Positions 36,740 through 47,226 of a stretch of 64,000 nucleotides of DNA are shown here, in pieces. Source of the DNA: Citrobacter werkmanii NBRC 105721 (GTDB taxonomy: Bacteria > Pseudomonadota > Gammaproteobacteria > Enterobacterales > Enterobacteriaceae); assembly GCA_000759755.1 (NCBI GenBank), contig BBMW01000005.1:62001-126000 (forward strand). Reading direction: 5' to 3'. Made by a program: the position numbers and the translations under genes. Position 1 is the first letter of the stretch, and each line of letters opens with the position of its first letter. The notes under the pieces are model-generated. The model was not told the origin of the DNA and made no database searches. It saw only the letters and a list, made by a program, of their open reading frames with translations.

Positions 36740-37792
36740 ATGGTCATGAACGTGAAGGGTTATGCCGCTCTGGCGGTGAAAGAAGATTTAGTTCCACACA
36801 GCTTTGTTCGTCGCGATCCGCGCGAAGATGATGTGGTGATTGATATCTTGTATAGCGGTGTTTGCCACTCAGATATCCACAACGCCTATAATGACTGGGG
36901 CAGCGCTAAGTATCCGATGGTTCCGGGACACGAAATCATTGGCCGTGTGGTGCATGTCGGGAAGTCGGTGACCAAATTTGCCGTAGGCGATCTCGCCGGG
37001 GTTGGCTGTATGGTTGACTCATGCCAGCATTGTAGCGCCTGCAAACAGGGGCTGGAGCAATATTGCGAAGAGGGTAACACGCTCACGTATAACGATATCG
37101 ATCGTCATGACGGGCTGCCTACCTTCGGGGGCTATTCCGACAAGATTGTCGTTACCGAAAAGTTTGTGGTGAAGGTGCCAGAAGGGATAGATTTACGCGG
37201 TGCCGCGCCGCTGCTTTGTGCCGGGATCACCACATGGTCGCCGCTGCGTCACTGGCAGGTTGGTGAGGGCAGTAAAGTCGCGGTTGTTGGGTTGGGCGGC
37301 CTTGGGCATATGGCCATCAAACTCGCTAATGCGTTGGGGGCTGAAGTTACGCTGTTCACGCGTTCGCCGGGCAAAGAAGCAGATGCCAGACGTCTGGGTG
37401 CCAGTCACGTTGTGCTTTCCACTGACCCTGAGCAGATGAAGGCCGCAGCTAATCAGTTTGACCTGATTATTGATACTGTCCCGTACGTTCATGACCTGAA
37501 TCCCTATATCCCAACGTTGGCGCTAAGCGGTACGCTGGTGCTGGTTGGCTATCTGGGCGCGTTGGATCCGTTCCTGAATACGGTTCCCCTGATTCTCGGG
37601 CGGAAATCTGTTGCGGGGTCGGTTATCGGCGGGATTGCAGAAACGCAGGAGATGTTGGATTTTTGCGGCCAGCACGGTATTACAGCCGATGTCGAAGTGA
37701 TCAATATTCAGGATATTAATAACGCCTGGCAGCGGATGTTGAAAAGCGATGTGAAATACCGCTTTGTAATTGATATTGCCTCGCTGAAATAA
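36740..37792 (+). CDS. Zinc-dependent alcohol dehydrogenase (YahK/cinnamyl type)
   Basis: A 350-aa MDR alcohol dehydrogenase. Catalytic-zinc ligands C42 ('GVCHSDIH') and H64 ('PGHEIIGR'), structural-zinc cysteines in 'DSCQHCSACKQGLEQYC', and the NAD(P) motif 'VVGLGGLGHMAIKLA'. It is close to E. coli YahK, an NADPH-dependent aldehyde reductase. The ATG at 36740 has GAGG at good spacing; a second ATG is two codons later. It is probably co-transcribed with the CMD gene and is closed by a strong bidirectional terminator. Confidence 0.88.
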   Translation: MVMNVKGYAALAVKEDLVPHSFVRRDPREDDVVIDILYSGVCHSDIHNAYNDWGSAKYPMVPGHEIIGRVVHVGKSVTKFAVGDLAGVGCMVDSCQHCSACKQGLEQYCEEGNTLTYNDIDRHDGLPTFGGYSDKIVVTEKFVVKVPEGIDLRGAAPLLCAGITTWSPLRHWQVGEGSKVAVVGLGGLGHMAIKLANALGAEVTLFTRSPGKEADARRLGASHVVLSTDPEQMKAAANQFDLIIDTVPYVHDLNPYIPTLALSGTLVLVGYLGALDPFLNTVPLILGRKSVAGSVIGGIAETQEMLDFCGQHGITADVEVINIQDINNAWQRMLKSDVKYRFVIDIASLK

Positions 37793-37796
37793 CGGT

Positions 37797-37830
37797 AAAA
37801 AAGACGCGGATTTCCGCGTCTTTACTTTTT
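37797..37830. terminator. Bidirectional terminator between the ADH gene and ynaI
   Basis: A 10-bp stem (AAAGACGCGG/CCGCGTCTTT, loop ATTT), preceded by an A-run and followed by T3-AC-T5. It serves both the plus-strand ADH gene and the minus-strand ynaI. Confidence 0.85.
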
Positions 37831-37831
37831 G

Positions 37832-38863
37832 TTAGTGTGCCGATGGCGATACTTCAGGATTATCCATATACAGCGTCTGGCTGGGGAATGCAAAGTCGGC
37901 GCCGTTTGCCTGGACTATCGAAATAATTTTCAAATAAACGTCTTGTTGTACTGTAAGCCATTCCTGCCATACGGTAGTTTTCGTGAAGCAATACACCATG
38001 ATATTTAATGATGAATCTGCAAATTCATTGAAATAGACCAGTAGCGTTTGCTTCTGGTCTATCCCTGGATGATTTTGCAGCATTTGCCTGACCGCCTCGA
38101 CAACAGCCTCAATTTTATCGGCATCTTCATATCGTAACCCGATCACCGTTTTGATTCTTCTGTTGGTCATACGCCCTGGATTTTCTACGCTGATAGAGGA
38201 GAAAATCGAGTTGGGTACATATAACGGACGATGATCGAAGGTGTTAATTTTGGTCATTCGCCAGCCAATTTCTGTCACAGTGCCTTCAATATTACGGTCC
38301 GGGGAACGGATCCAGTCGCCGATGCTAAACGGTCTGTCGAAATAGAGCATAATGCCGGAGAAAAAATTGCTCAGGATGTCTTTACCTGCCATACCTACAG
38401 CGATACCACCGATGCCGCCAAAGGTTAGCAGACCAGATAAGCTCATGCCGAAATGTTCGCCATACAGCAAAATGATGGCGACCACGATGGTAATCTTAAT
38501 GATCCGCGACAGGATCCTCGCGCTGGTAATATCTCTGCCTTTATTAATCTGCGTTTTTTCAAACTGATTAATCACCAGAAAGAGTTTGATCGTCAGAATC
38601 AGCGCAATCAACGAGGTGCAGATAAAATCGACTACGCTGGGAGAGATAAATTTCAGGTTGTAACTCTCGATCACGTTATTGGCAATACTGCCGAACGTTC
38701 CAATGATAATGGCATAGACGAAAAATTGTGCCGCATGAAATATGAATCCTTTGCAACGTCTTTCGCCACGGTGAAACCAAACGCTCATCAGCACCAGTGC
38801 GGTAAAACAACTGAGAATTACCGTCAAATTAAACGCATTATTCATAAACAGTTCAGCGATCAT
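37832..38863 (-). CDS. ynaI: Small-conductance mechanosensitive channel YnaI
   Basis: A 343-aa MscS-family channel. It has N-terminal transmembrane helices (about 10-28, 40-62, 83-100, 128-145) and the pore helix '[32 protein letters not shown]', followed by the MscS beta domain ('[11 protein letters not shown]') and an alpha/beta cage. It releases ions on membrane tension. It is convergent with the accessory block and marks the return to E. coli gene order. Confidence 0.95.
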   Translation of the reverse strand: MIAELFMNNAFNLTVILSCFTALVLMSVWFHRGERRCKGFIFHAAQFFVYAIIIGTFGSIANNVIESYNLKFISPSVVDFICTSLIALILTIKLFLVINQFEKTQINKGRDITSARILSRIIKITIVVAIILLYGEHFGMSLSGLLTFGGIGGIAVGMAGKDILSNFFSGIMLYFDRPFSIGDWIRSPDRNIEGTVTEIGWRMTKINTFDHRPLYVPNSIFSSISVENPGRMTNRRIKTVIGLRYEDADKIEAVVEAVRQMLQNHPGIDQKQTLLVYFNEFADSSLNIMVYCFTKTTVWQEWLTVQQDVYLKIISIVQANGADFAFPSQTLYMDNPEVSPSAH

Positions 38864-39107
38864 GATCCTTCCTGGCAGCTCCGTGGTTGCTAAATATCAT
38901 CTGACATTCTGCTCATCGGATATTTTACGCAGTTTTGGCGCTCAGATCATTAACCAAAGGGCGAGAGAAATAATGCAATCAGCGCTAATTTCAGCGCAAT
39001 CGCGCAGGTGTCACTCGTGAAGGAGCGTTATGTGGCAGACAGTAAGTTGATGTCATGGTATTGTTAGCGCAAAGTAACAAGCTTTTCATCTGCAAAAGGA
39101 CAGTACT

Positions 39108-39368
39108 ATGATCATGGCTAAGCTGAAGACAGCGAAGGGACGAAAGTTTTTGTTGTGCCTGCTTGGGGTGTTTATTATCGCTGCATCGGTAGTCACGCGA
39201 GCGACGATCGGCGGCGTTATTGAACAGTATGGCATTCCGCTATCCGACTGGACCGCCTCAATGTATGCCATTCAATCTGCAATGATTTGTGTCTACAGCA
39301 TGGTGTTTACCATTCTGCTTGCCATCCCTCTGGGCATCTACTTCCTCGGTGGCGACGAGAAACACTAA
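39108..39368 (+). CDS. ynaJ: YnaJ, small inner-membrane protein (DUF2534)
   Basis: An 86-aa protein with two transmembrane helices (about 14-33, 'FLLCLLGVFIIAASVVTRA', and 60-80, 'CVYSMVFTILLAIPLGIYFL'). It matches E. coli YnaJ. The AAGGA Shine-Dalgarno supports ATG 39108; a second ATG is two codons later. Function unknown. Confidence 0.88.
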   Translation: MIMAKLKTAKGRKFLLCLLGVFIIAASVVTRATIGGVIEQYGIPLSDWTASMYAIQSAMICVYSMVFTILLAIPLGIYFLGGDEKH

Positions 39369-39377
39369 TTATTTGTT

Positions 39378-39403
39378 ATGCCGGATGAATATCCATCCGG
39401 CAT
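39378..39403. terminator. Hairpin between convergent ynaJ and uspE
   Basis: A perfect 10-bp stem (ATGCCGGATG/CATCCGGCAT) with a 6-nt loop. The GCCGGATG core resembles half of an enterobacterial REP element, so it can act as a bidirectional terminator or mRNA stabiliser. Confidence 0.65.
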
Positions 39404-39415
39404 TGTATGGTGTGG

Positions 39416-40366
39416 TTAGTCGTCTTCGTCGTCGTCCAGCTCAACGGGCGTCTGATACTGATCCGGCTTGATAACCAGCAGGTCACAGCGTAGATGATCG
39501 ATAACCTGTTCCGCGGTATTTCCCAGGAACGCGGCAGAGATGCCGGTACGTCCAACGGTGCCCAGGACCACGATGCCCGCCTGTAAGTGTTCGGCTAAAT
39601 CAGGAATAACCTCTTCAGGTAATCCCTTTTCAACATGCGTTACTTTCTCATCGATACTGAATTTCTGGCGTAAGGCTTTCATGGCCAGCAGATGCTGTCC
39701 ACGGATCGCATCGTTATATACGCTGGGATCAAATTCAGGGAGTTCAATCGCAATGTTGATGGGGGTAACAGGGTAGGCGCCAACCAAATGCACTTCGGTA
39801 TGGTTAACCTGTTCCGCCAGTTGCAGCGTTTCTTTAACCAGTTTTTCATTGAGGGAGTTGTGATAGGCCTCTTCACTGGCGAGGTTCACCGCAACCAGCG
39901 CTTTACCGCCCTCAGGCCACGGCTGGTCTTTAACCATCCACACCGGGCTTGGACATTTACGCAATAAATGCCAGTCGGTCGGGGTGAAAATCACGGCTTC
40001 CAGACGGTCGTGTTGGTGCGCCATTTTTAGCACCAGATCATGCCTGGCGCTGATGACTTCCTGGATGATGGCTTCAAAGGGGCGGTTGTGCCAGACTACT
40101 TTTATCTCAAGAGGGATCCCTGCTTCGATGTAGTATTTCGCTTGTTCACGTATCCACGCCGTTCGCTGGCTGATGACACCCTGACGCATTGCCGTACGCT
40201 CATCGGGCGACAGCAGGGTGGTCATCTCATAGGAAAAGTCGTAGATCGGCAAAAAGGCTTTAATTTTGCCACCAATCCGTTGATGCAAATAAACAGCTCG
40301 CCGTAATGCTGGTTGATCGTCCTGGTTAGGGTCGATGACGACCAGCATATTTTTATACATAGCCAT
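39416..40366 (-). CDS. uspE: Universal stress protein E
   Basis: A 316-aa protein with two tandem Usp domains (about 1-150 and 155-310). The second has the partial nucleotide-binding motif '[24 protein letters not shown]'. The acidic tail '…VELDDDEDD' is typical. UspE takes part in stress survival, aggregation and motility. The start at 40366 ('MAMYKNML') matches E. coli; the frame is open eight codons further. It is upstream of fnr on the same strand, as in E. coli. Confidence 0.95.
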   Translation of the reverse strand: MAMYKNMLVVIDPNQDDQPALRRAVYLHQRIGGKIKAFLPIYDFSYEMTTLLSPDERTAMRQGVISQRTAWIREQAKYYIEAGIPLEIKVVWHNRPFEAIIQEVISARHDLVLKMAHQHDRLEAVIFTPTDWHLLRKCPSPVWMVKDQPWPEGGKALVAVNLASEEAYHNSLNEKLVKETLQLAEQVNHTEVHLVGAYPVTPINIAIELPEFDPSVYNDAIRGQHLLAMKALRQKFSIDEKVTHVEKGLPEEVIPDLAEHLQAGIVVLGTVGRTGISAAFLGNTAEQVIDHLRCDLLVIKPDQYQTPVELDDDEDD

Positions 40367-40517
40367 ACAGGGTCTCCTTACAACTGTCATCGCAGTTTGT
40401 AATTAAAAGAGTAACCCAATAATGTGGATTGAAACAGGGGAGAACCTCCTGCCAGATCAATAAATCGGGAAAATTTAGTGATTTGACAGAAGGATAACAG
40501 AGATATTTGCAGAACGA

Positions 40518-41270
40518 TTATGCAACGTTACGCGTGTGACCAGCAAGAACTGCCAGAGCGTCGCTATTCTCAATAGTGATATATTTGCCTTTTACCGCCA
40601 GCATACCGCTTTTCTGGAAACGACCCAGCAGACGGCTAATTGTTTCAACCGTCAGACCGAGGTAGTTACCGATGTCGCCACGGGTCATGGTCAGGCGGAA
40701 TTCACGAGGCGAGAATCCACGCTGGGCGAAGCGGCGGGACAAATTGTAGATAAAGGCCGCCAGGCGTTCTTCAGCGTTTTTCTTCGACAACAGCAGGATC
40801 ATGTCCTGGTCGCCTTTGATTTCGCCACTCATCAGACGCATCATCTGTTGACGCAGATTCGGCATTTTGCCGGACAGGTCATCCAGAGTTTCGAAAGGAA
40901 TCTCGCATACCATTGAGGTTTCCAGCGCCTGGGCAAAGCTGGGGTGATGACCGCTGCCAATCGCGTCAAAACCTACCAGGTCACCTGCCAGATGGAAACC
41001 GGTGATTTGCTCATCGCCTTGCTCGGTAATGGTATAGCTTTTAATCGTTCCGGAGCGGATAGCATAAAGTGATTTAAGCTCATCACCTGCTTTAAAGAGC
41101 GTCTGCCCCTTTTGGATAGGCTTTTTGCGCTCGATGATGTTATCGAGCTGGTCAAGCTCATGCTCGTTAAGTGTGAACGGGATGCAAAGCTGGCTGATGC
41201 TGCAATCCTGGCAATGGATAGCACAACCGCCAGACTGAATGCGCCGTATAATTCGCTTTTCCGGGATCAT
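40518..41270 (-). CDS. fnr: FNR, oxygen-responsive global regulator
   Basis: A 250-aa CRP/FNR-family activator, nearly identical to E. coli FNR. The [4Fe-4S] ligands are in '[17 protein letters not shown]' (C20, C23, C29) and in 'SMVCEIPFE' (about C122). The C-terminal HTH is '[27 protein letters not shown]'. Without oxygen the cluster-bearing dimer activates anaerobic respiration and fermentation genes. The start at 41270 ('[11 protein letters not shown]') matches E. coli; a longer open frame is not supported. Confidence 0.98.
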   Translation of the reverse strand: MIPEKRIIRRIQSGGCAIHCQDCSISQLCIPFTLNEHELDQLDNIIERKKPIQKGQTLFKAGDELKSLYAIRSGTIKSYTITEQGDEQITGFHLAGDLVGFDAIGSGHHPSFAQALETSMVCEIPFETLDDLSGKMPNLRQQMMRLMSGEIKGDQDMILLLSKKNAEERLAAFIYNLSRRFAQRGFSPREFRLTMTRGDIGNYLGLTVETISRLLGRFQKSGMLAVKGKYITIENSDALAVLAGHTRNVA

Positions 41271-41289
41271 AGGTCTGCTCAAGCCGTAA

Positions 41290-41303
41290 TTGATATTTGT
41301 CAA
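41290..41303 (-). promoter_or_regulatory. FNR-like site in the fnr promoter
   Basis: On the minus strand TTGAC-AAAT-ATCAA is one mismatch from the FNR consensus TTGAT-N4-ATCAA. It lies 20-33 bp upstream of the fnr ATG, where binding would give the known anaerobic autorepression. Confidence 0.78.
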
Positions 41304-41464
41304 TTTTAACATCTTTTTGGTGAGCACGTAAGCCTGAGCTACTCCCAATAGAGAATAATTCAGGCATAACTGGGTTGAATGTTTGTATCTACCTGATTAA
41401 CCGCACTTTATTTAAGGCTGTATTATGTGGAAGTGTGATGAATAAGGCATTAATTGCCTAGATT

Positions 41465-41980
41465 CTAGAGTAGCAAATAGCCCTCATGACGCAATAGCCA
41501 CTCTTTTCGTTGCACACCACCGGCATATCCGGTCATGGTACCGTTACGCCCAATGACGCGATGACAAGGGACGACAATGCTTACCGGGTTTGATCCATTC
41601 GCCGCCCCGACGGCTCTGGCAGCACCAGGACGTCCCAGTTGTTCGGCCAGTTGACCATAATGCATGACCTGTCCACAGGGAATGGTACGTAACGCTTGCC
41701 AGACTTCACGCTGGAAAGGTGTCCCCGCGGTGGCGGTTTCCAGTGTGTCAATAATGCTAAGGTTTCCGGCAAAATATTCAGCCAGCTTATCACTCAATCC
41801 GCCAGGGTTTTTGGCAGCGATACGCTGATAACCTTCAGCGCGATAATGAATGTCCAGCAACTGCACCATACGATCGCTGTGTTGATCCCATTCGACCGCG
41901 CGCAGACGAAATTGCTCATCGCAAATAATCCACAGCGGGCCCAACGGTGTGGCGATGGTGTCTTCCAGTAAGTTCAGCAT
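41465..41980 (-). CDS. ogt: Ogt, methylated-DNA-protein cysteine methyltransferase
   Basis: A 171-aa O6-alkylguanine-DNA alkyltransferase. The alkyl-acceptor cysteine is in '[13 protein letters not shown]'; the HTH arginine finger is in '[17 protein letters not shown]'. It repairs O6-methylguanine and O4-methylthymine constitutively. In E. coli the abgT-B-A-R genes lie between ogt and smrA; here they are absent and ogt is directly divergent from smrA. Confidence 0.96.
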   Translation of the reverse strand: MLNLLEDTIATPLGPLWIICDEQFRLRAVEWDQHSDRMVQLLDIHYRAEGYQRIAAKNPGGLSDKLAEYFAGNLSIIDTLETATAGTPFQREVWQALRTIPCGQVMHYGQLAEQLGRPGAARAVGAANGSNPVSIVVPCHRVIGRNGTMTGYAGGVQRKEWLLRHEGYLLL

Positions 41981-42194
41981 CCGTTTCTCTCATTACAGCA
42001 TTACAGGCAAGGTGACACATTATCACGCCAGTTATCGTCGCAGCTATACCTCTAAAAATGGATATCAGTTTGTTGGAAGTAGATCGCTTTCACGGCGTGA
42101 ATCTGGTGAATTATTGGAAATAATCGTAAACCGTTGTCGGTATAACAGTGCGCGGTTATGATAAGACCCGTCGTAATACGCTGGAGGATGAAAC

Positions 42195-42758
42195 ATGAAC
42201 CTTGATGACGCATCGTTGTTTCTTGACGCGATGGGGGATGTTCAACCGCTGAAAGGCTGCACCGAGGTGCACTGGCAGCCCACGCGCAATCTCCGCGCTC
42301 CGGCACGTATTGATACGCTCCAATTGGATAATTTTCTCTCGACGGGTTTTCTCGATATTGTCCCGTTAAGCGTACCATTGGAATTTCGTCGCGAAGGTTT
42401 GCAGCACGGCGTGACTGACAAGCTACGAACCGGCAAATATCCGCAGCAGGCGAGTCTCAATCTCGTCCGTCAGCCCGTTGAAACCTGCCGTCAGATGCTC
42501 TTCAGTTTTATTCTGCAGGCACAGCAAGAAGGATTGCGTAACGTGCTGGTGATACACGGCAAGGGGCGCGACGATAACTCTCATGCCAACATTGTTCGCA
42601 GCTATGTAGCGCGTTGGCTGACGGAATTTGAAGATGTACAAGCCTACTGCGCCGCACTGCCGCATCACGGCGGCAGCGGGGCATGCTATGTGGCATTACG
42701 TAAAACCGCGCAGGCAAAACAGGATAACTGGGAGCGTCACGCTAAGCGCAGTCGCTGA
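42195..42758 (+). CDS. smrA: SmrA, Smr-domain endonuclease
   Basis: A 187-aa protein with a C-terminal Smr (MutS2-related) domain ('LRNVLVIHGKGRDDNSHANIVRSYVARWLTEFEDVQAYCAAL' in pieces, then 'HGGSGACYVAL'). The HGKG and GGSGA motifs mark the nuclease active site. E. coli SmrA is a non-specific DNA endonuclease. The 3' end is 12 bp from the convergent dgcM stop. Confidence 0.93.
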   Translation: MNLDDASLFLDAMGDVQPLKGCTEVHWQPTRNLRAPARIDTLQLDNFLSTGFLDIVPLSVPLEFRREGLQHGVTDKLRTGKYPQQASLNLVRQPVETCRQMLFSFILQAQQEGLRNVLVIHGKGRDDNSHANIVRSYVARWLTEFEDVQAYCAALPHHGGSGACYVALRKTAQAKQDNWERHAKRSR

Positions 42759-42770
42759 CCGACATAAACA

Positions 42771-44003
42771 TCAGGCGGCCAGCACCCGGTTCCGCCCTTC
42801 GTTTTTGGCTTTGTACAGCGCGTCGTCAACGCGTTTGAATAGCTCATCGATGCTTTCATTCGTTTCGTGCCGCGCAACGCCGATGCTGACGGTAAAGCGG
42901 GGAAGGCCAGGGAGCGTCACCTTGGCCACCGCCGCGCGTATTACTTCTGCGAGATTAAGGGCAACCTCCAGTGAGGTTCGTGGCAGAAGGAGCACAAATT
43001 CTTCACCTCCCCAGCGAAAAATCAGGTCGTCCTTTCTTGCACAGGACTCCAGCGTTCGTGCCAGAGCGCAAAGCACATCGTCACCTCTTAAATGACCGAA
43101 GAGATCGTTAATGCTTTTAAAGCGATCGGTGTCGATTAACAGCAGGCTGTAGTCCTGCGTTAATGACATCGCGTGCGTCTGTTGCGGTTCGGTTACCTGA
43201 TAAAAATGTCGGCGGTTCAGTAATCCGGTCAGGGCATCACGCAGGGCCGCTTGTTCAAGTTCCTGCTCCAGCCTTTTTTGTTCGGTAATGTCATGAATGA
43301 TGCACAGCATGAGCTTATTGCCATAGATTTCGATCGGCCCGGCATAAGTTTGTACGTGACGTGAGGAACCATCAGCAAGCTTATGAACAAAATGCAAGGG
43401 CTTATGGCCGCCGGGCAGATGGGCGATTTCATGCATCACTGGTAGGATATGACGGCCCAGCATGTTGATTTCCCATGTATGTTTCTGGCACATCACATCA
43501 TGGCTGTAACCATAAAAATTCAGGGCACTGAGATTCGCATCGACGATCAAACCATCTCGAGATGGATCGATAAGTAACATCGGCGCGGAATTAGTCTGGA
43601 AGAAGCGCGCGTAAAATCCCTGCTTGTTTCGCTGATAGTTCGCAGAACGGCTGGCTTTCAGTCCCTGCGCGGTCGGTGTTTCAATGCCTTCGAAAACGAT
43701 GATATCGCCAATATCCGGGAGCGAGTTAATGGACAGGCGGCTGGCCATCGCAGCTTCCTCACCGTTGCGATAAACCGTGAGAATTTCCACAATATAGTGA
43801 TGATTTTTCAAGTCGCTGAGATACATGGTTAAATCATTTTGTGCATATGTTGAGAATATGCCTTTTCGCAGTGGAGAAAAACAGGGATCCTGCATTAGCT
43901 CCCGTGCAACGGCATTTGCGAACACAAGTTCTTCGGTATGTGGTGAAACTATCCAAACCGGAAGAGTTAATAAATCCAGTGAATGCAGCGCGGTTATATT
44001 CAT
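42771..44003 (-). CDS. dgcM: Diguanylate cyclase DgcM (PAS-GGDEF)
   Basis: A 410-aa protein with an N-terminal PAS-like region, a PAS/PAC domain (about 105-235, 'SAPMLLIDPSRDGLIVDANLSALNFYGY') and a GGDEF domain (about 245-405) whose signature reads GGEEF ('FRWGGEEFVLLLPR'), an active form. In E. coli DgcM makes c-di-GMP and binds MlrA to switch on csgD and curli. The start at 44003 ('MNITALHSLDLL') gives the E. coli length. Confidence 0.95.
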   Translation of the reverse strand: MNITALHSLDLLTLPVWIVSPHTEELVFANAVARELMQDPCFSPLRKGIFSTYAQNDLTMYLSDLKNHHYIVEILTVYRNGEEAAMASRLSINSLPDIGDIIVFEGIETPTAQGLKASRSANYQRNKQGFYARFFQTNSAPMLLIDPSRDGLIVDANLSALNFYGYSHDVMCQKHTWEINMLGRHILPVMHEIAHLPGGHKPLHFVHKLADGSSRHVQTYAGPIEIYGNKLMLCIIHDITEQKRLEQELEQAALRDALTGLLNRRHFYQVTEPQQTHAMSLTQDYSLLLIDTDRFKSINDLFGHLRGDDVLCALARTLESCARKDDLIFRWGGEEFVLLLPRTSLEVALNLAEVIRAAVAKVTLPGLPRFTVSIGVARHETNESIDELFKRVDDALYKAKNEGRNRVLAA

Positions 44004-44702
44004 CGATAATCCCGTTATCTTATCTGCTGTGTTGCCCATTTAATGGCGAATTTTTTATATTACCGTCTCATAATGTTTTGATTGTCGGTGAGACAAGGGG
44101 GTACAACTGGTTTTTTTTGATGTTGGTTGCAATTCATGGTACTGGCTATGCCAATAATAGTAGACACTATTTTGGCATGTTTACCGTTATCGCTAAAATA
44201 TACTTTCAATTTTTAATTCTAGTGCCAGACGCGGTTTCAACATCAATATATTTGAATGAATCGGGCTGGAATCATCAACAAAAATGGTGATCCCATACAT
44301 TGGGTCACGCCACCAGATAATCGCCAGAAGGCAGCTCAATGTCAGCCAGAGATCGCCACCTTGACTGTACTCATATTTTTACACTGTGTATTAGTTAGAA
44401 CCACAAAATATTAAGAATGCTGCAATAGTGCTTATATATGTATTCATGATAATTATAACTCTGTACGTTTTACATTCGCTGCGTGCTCACCATCACAATA
44501 ATCTGATAACATACCTGGCCATCACCTTTGGTGGAGTAAATCACTGGATTAAGGCAAATAAATAGCGCCATTGTGTGCTTTAAGTAAAAAGGTTATCGAC
44601 TCTTATTGAATATTCATTTTTCGTATCCGAGCTATGGCAATTTATATTGCAGGTGCTATAAAAAATAATATTCTCCTCGTTTTCTTGGTAAACAGGGCTA
44701 AA
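44004..44702. other. About 700-bp intergenic stretch between dgcM and the MCP gene
   Basis: AT-rich, with no reading frame that has a credible start, Shine-Dalgarno or recognisable protein. It should contain divergent promoters for dgcM and the MCP gene. I looked for a sigma28 (flagellar class 3) promoter before the MCP gene and found no good match. Confidence 0.55.
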
Positions 44703-45812
44703 ATGTTAAATGATATTAGCGTCAGGACCTTTATTGTTTTATTTTTGGTGATTACGGCAGTGGCTCTCAATGTGGTGGAAATAATACTTTCAGCTAGCGT
44801 TGATGTTATTATTGGTGCCAACTTAGTAAGCTTTATTTCTATAGTATGTCTGTGGGGATACATGACCAAATATCTGGTGATGCCGATTAATACGGTTAAA
44901 AGAAGTATTGAAGAGGTTACATCCGGGAATCTGGCGATCAGCATTCCAGAATTTGGTAATAACTGCGCGGGTAGACTTATTCCGGGCATCAATAGCTTAT
45001 CCAATAATATTTCAACACTTGTGAATGAGATAAGGATATCTTCACAAACGGCGATGGCGCTCTCAGAACAGCTTGCAGAACGTAGCGCCGAGCTTTCAGT
45101 GAAAACAGAACAGCAATCCGGAGCATTAATGCAGACGGCTGCCAACATGGATGAGATCGCGGTGAATACGCGAAACAATGCTGATAACACGCAAATAGCC
45201 AGCGCCCAGGCGACAATTGCTACGCAGTGCGCCCGACAGGGGGGCGAATTAATGGTGCAGGTGGCGACAAATATGCGATCAATTACCGAATGCGCGGAAC
45301 AGATGACTGAAATTATTACGCTGATAGATGGTATCGCATTCCAGACAAATATTCTGGCATTGAATGCAGCTGTGGAAGCGGCGAGGGCCGGGGAACATGG
45401 CAAAGGGTTTTCCGTGGTGGCTGGTGAGGTAAGAAAGCTGGCGCACCGTAGCGCAGATGCAGCTAAAAATATTAAACAGCTGATTGCCCAGACTCATCAA
45501 AATGTTCAGCAAGGCGCGGCTATCGTACGCGAAGCAGAAAAAAATATGCAGGATATCGTCGGGGGCGCCGGGCAATTAAGCCAGTTAATGGGCGAGATAT
45601 TAACAACTACCCAGGAGCAGGAGAAAGGGATCATCAGGATCACGCATGCTCTGGCCGAACTGGAGAACGTAACGCAAAGTAATGCCGTTATGGTGGATGA
45701 GCTTTCTGATTCCTCTGGCATCCTGAAAAACCAGGTTATTGATCTCCAGTCCCGGACCCATCAATTTCGCTTAAGTAAGACACTTGAGCCCGCAATACAC
45801 CAGCGAGCATAA
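44703..45812 (+). CDS. Methyl-accepting chemotaxis protein without a periplasmic sensor
   Basis: A 369-aa MCP from the ATG at 44703, or 392 aa from ATG 44634. It has two adjacent transmembrane helices (about 8-27 and 34-52, 'TFIVLFLVITAVALNVV' and 'DVIIGANLVSFISIVCLW') with only a few residues between, then a HAMP-like segment ('MTKYLVMPINTVKRSIEEVTSGNLA') and a full cytoplasmic signalling domain with the conserved hairpin 'IDGIAFQTNILALNAAVEAARAGEHGKGFSVVA'. It lacks the C-terminal NWETF-type CheR tether. With no ligand domain outside, it may sense membrane or internal signals. K-12 has no MCP gene here. Confidence 0.88.
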   Translation: MLNDISVRTFIVLFLVITAVALNVVEIILSASVDVIIGANLVSFISIVCLWGYMTKYLVMPINTVKRSIEEVTSGNLAISIPEFGNNCAGRLIPGINSLSNNISTLVNEIRISSQTAMALSEQLAERSAELSVKTEQQSGALMQTAANMDEIAVNTRNNADNTQIASAQATIATQCARQGGELMVQVATNMRSITECAEQMTEIITLIDGIAFQTNILALNAAVEAARAGEHGKGFSVVAGEVRKLAHRSADAAKNIKQLIAQTHQNVQQGAAIVREAEKNMQDIVGGAGQLSQLMGEILTTTQEQEKGIIRITHALAELENVTQSNAVMVDELSDSSGILKNQVIDLQSRTHQFRLSKTLEPAIHQRA

Positions 45813-45830
45813 CAGGATCTCTCTCACCAC

Positions 45831-45857
45831 AAGCGTCGCATTCGTCGACGCTTTTTC
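45831..45857 (+). terminator. Terminator after the MCP gene
   Basis: AAGCGTCG-7 nt-CGACGCTT stem followed by TTTC, 18 nt after the stop codon. Confidence 0.75.
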
Positions 45858-45926
45858 TGTTATCGGATACTTTTATGAATCATTTCAGCGCAATGGGACA
45901 ATGAGATATTGCTTAACCTATTCTGA

Positions 45927-46952
<1,026 letters not shown>

Positions 46953-46998
46953 CAACAACATTTTTTAGCGACTTTTGCGCATGAAAACGGCCAGGTTT

Positions 46999-47012
46999 TT
47001 GAGCGAAGTCAA
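46999..47012 (+). promoter_or_regulatory. FNR site of the fnrS promoter
   Basis: TTGAG-CGAA-GTCAA resembles the FNR consensus TTGAT-N4-ATCAA. Its centre is about 42 bp before the fnrS 5' end, the class II activation distance; a -10 CAATAT is at 47035-47040. Confidence 0.8.
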
Positions 47013-47047
47013 TAAACCATCTACCTATTCGGGGCAATATCTCACTC

Positions 47048-47169
47048 GCAGGTGAATGCAACGTCAAGCGATGGGCGTTGCGCTCCATATTGTCTTACTT
47101 CCTTTTTTGAATTACTGCATAGCACAATTGATTCGTACGACGCCGACTTAGATTAGTCGGCTTTTTTTT
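47048..47169 (+). ncRNA. fnrS: FnrS, FNR-activated Hfq-dependent small RNA
   Basis: A 122-nt RNA almost identical to E. coli FnrS. It begins GCAGGTGAATGCAACGTCAA and ends in a terminator hairpin GCCGACT-TAGATT-AGTCGGC followed by T8. It lies between zntB and dbpA as in E. coli and has an FNR-like site at about -42. When oxygen is lost, FnrS base-pairs with mRNAs of aerobic or oxidative-stress functions such as sodB, maeA and folE and represses them. Confidence 0.95.
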
Positions 47170-47226
47170 GCCTGCAGGAAATCAGCGTCTACCCTAAAAG
47201 AGTCAACCTGATGACTGGAGGGCTAT

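Noticed and set aside
27503-37831. Single genomic island with integrase and att sites
   Set aside because: No integrase, tRNA or flanking direct repeats are visible at 27503-27700 or 37793-37831, so one insertion event is not supported.
39030-39050. Six-codon frame (MWQTVS) with a GGAG upstream of ynaJ
   Set aside because: Could be a leader peptide, but it is too short to separate from chance.
43841-44290. Open frame of 149 codons antisense to the dgcM start
   Set aside because: Most of its first half mirrors dgcM and the rest is AT-rich intergenic sequence; the protein has no coherent character.
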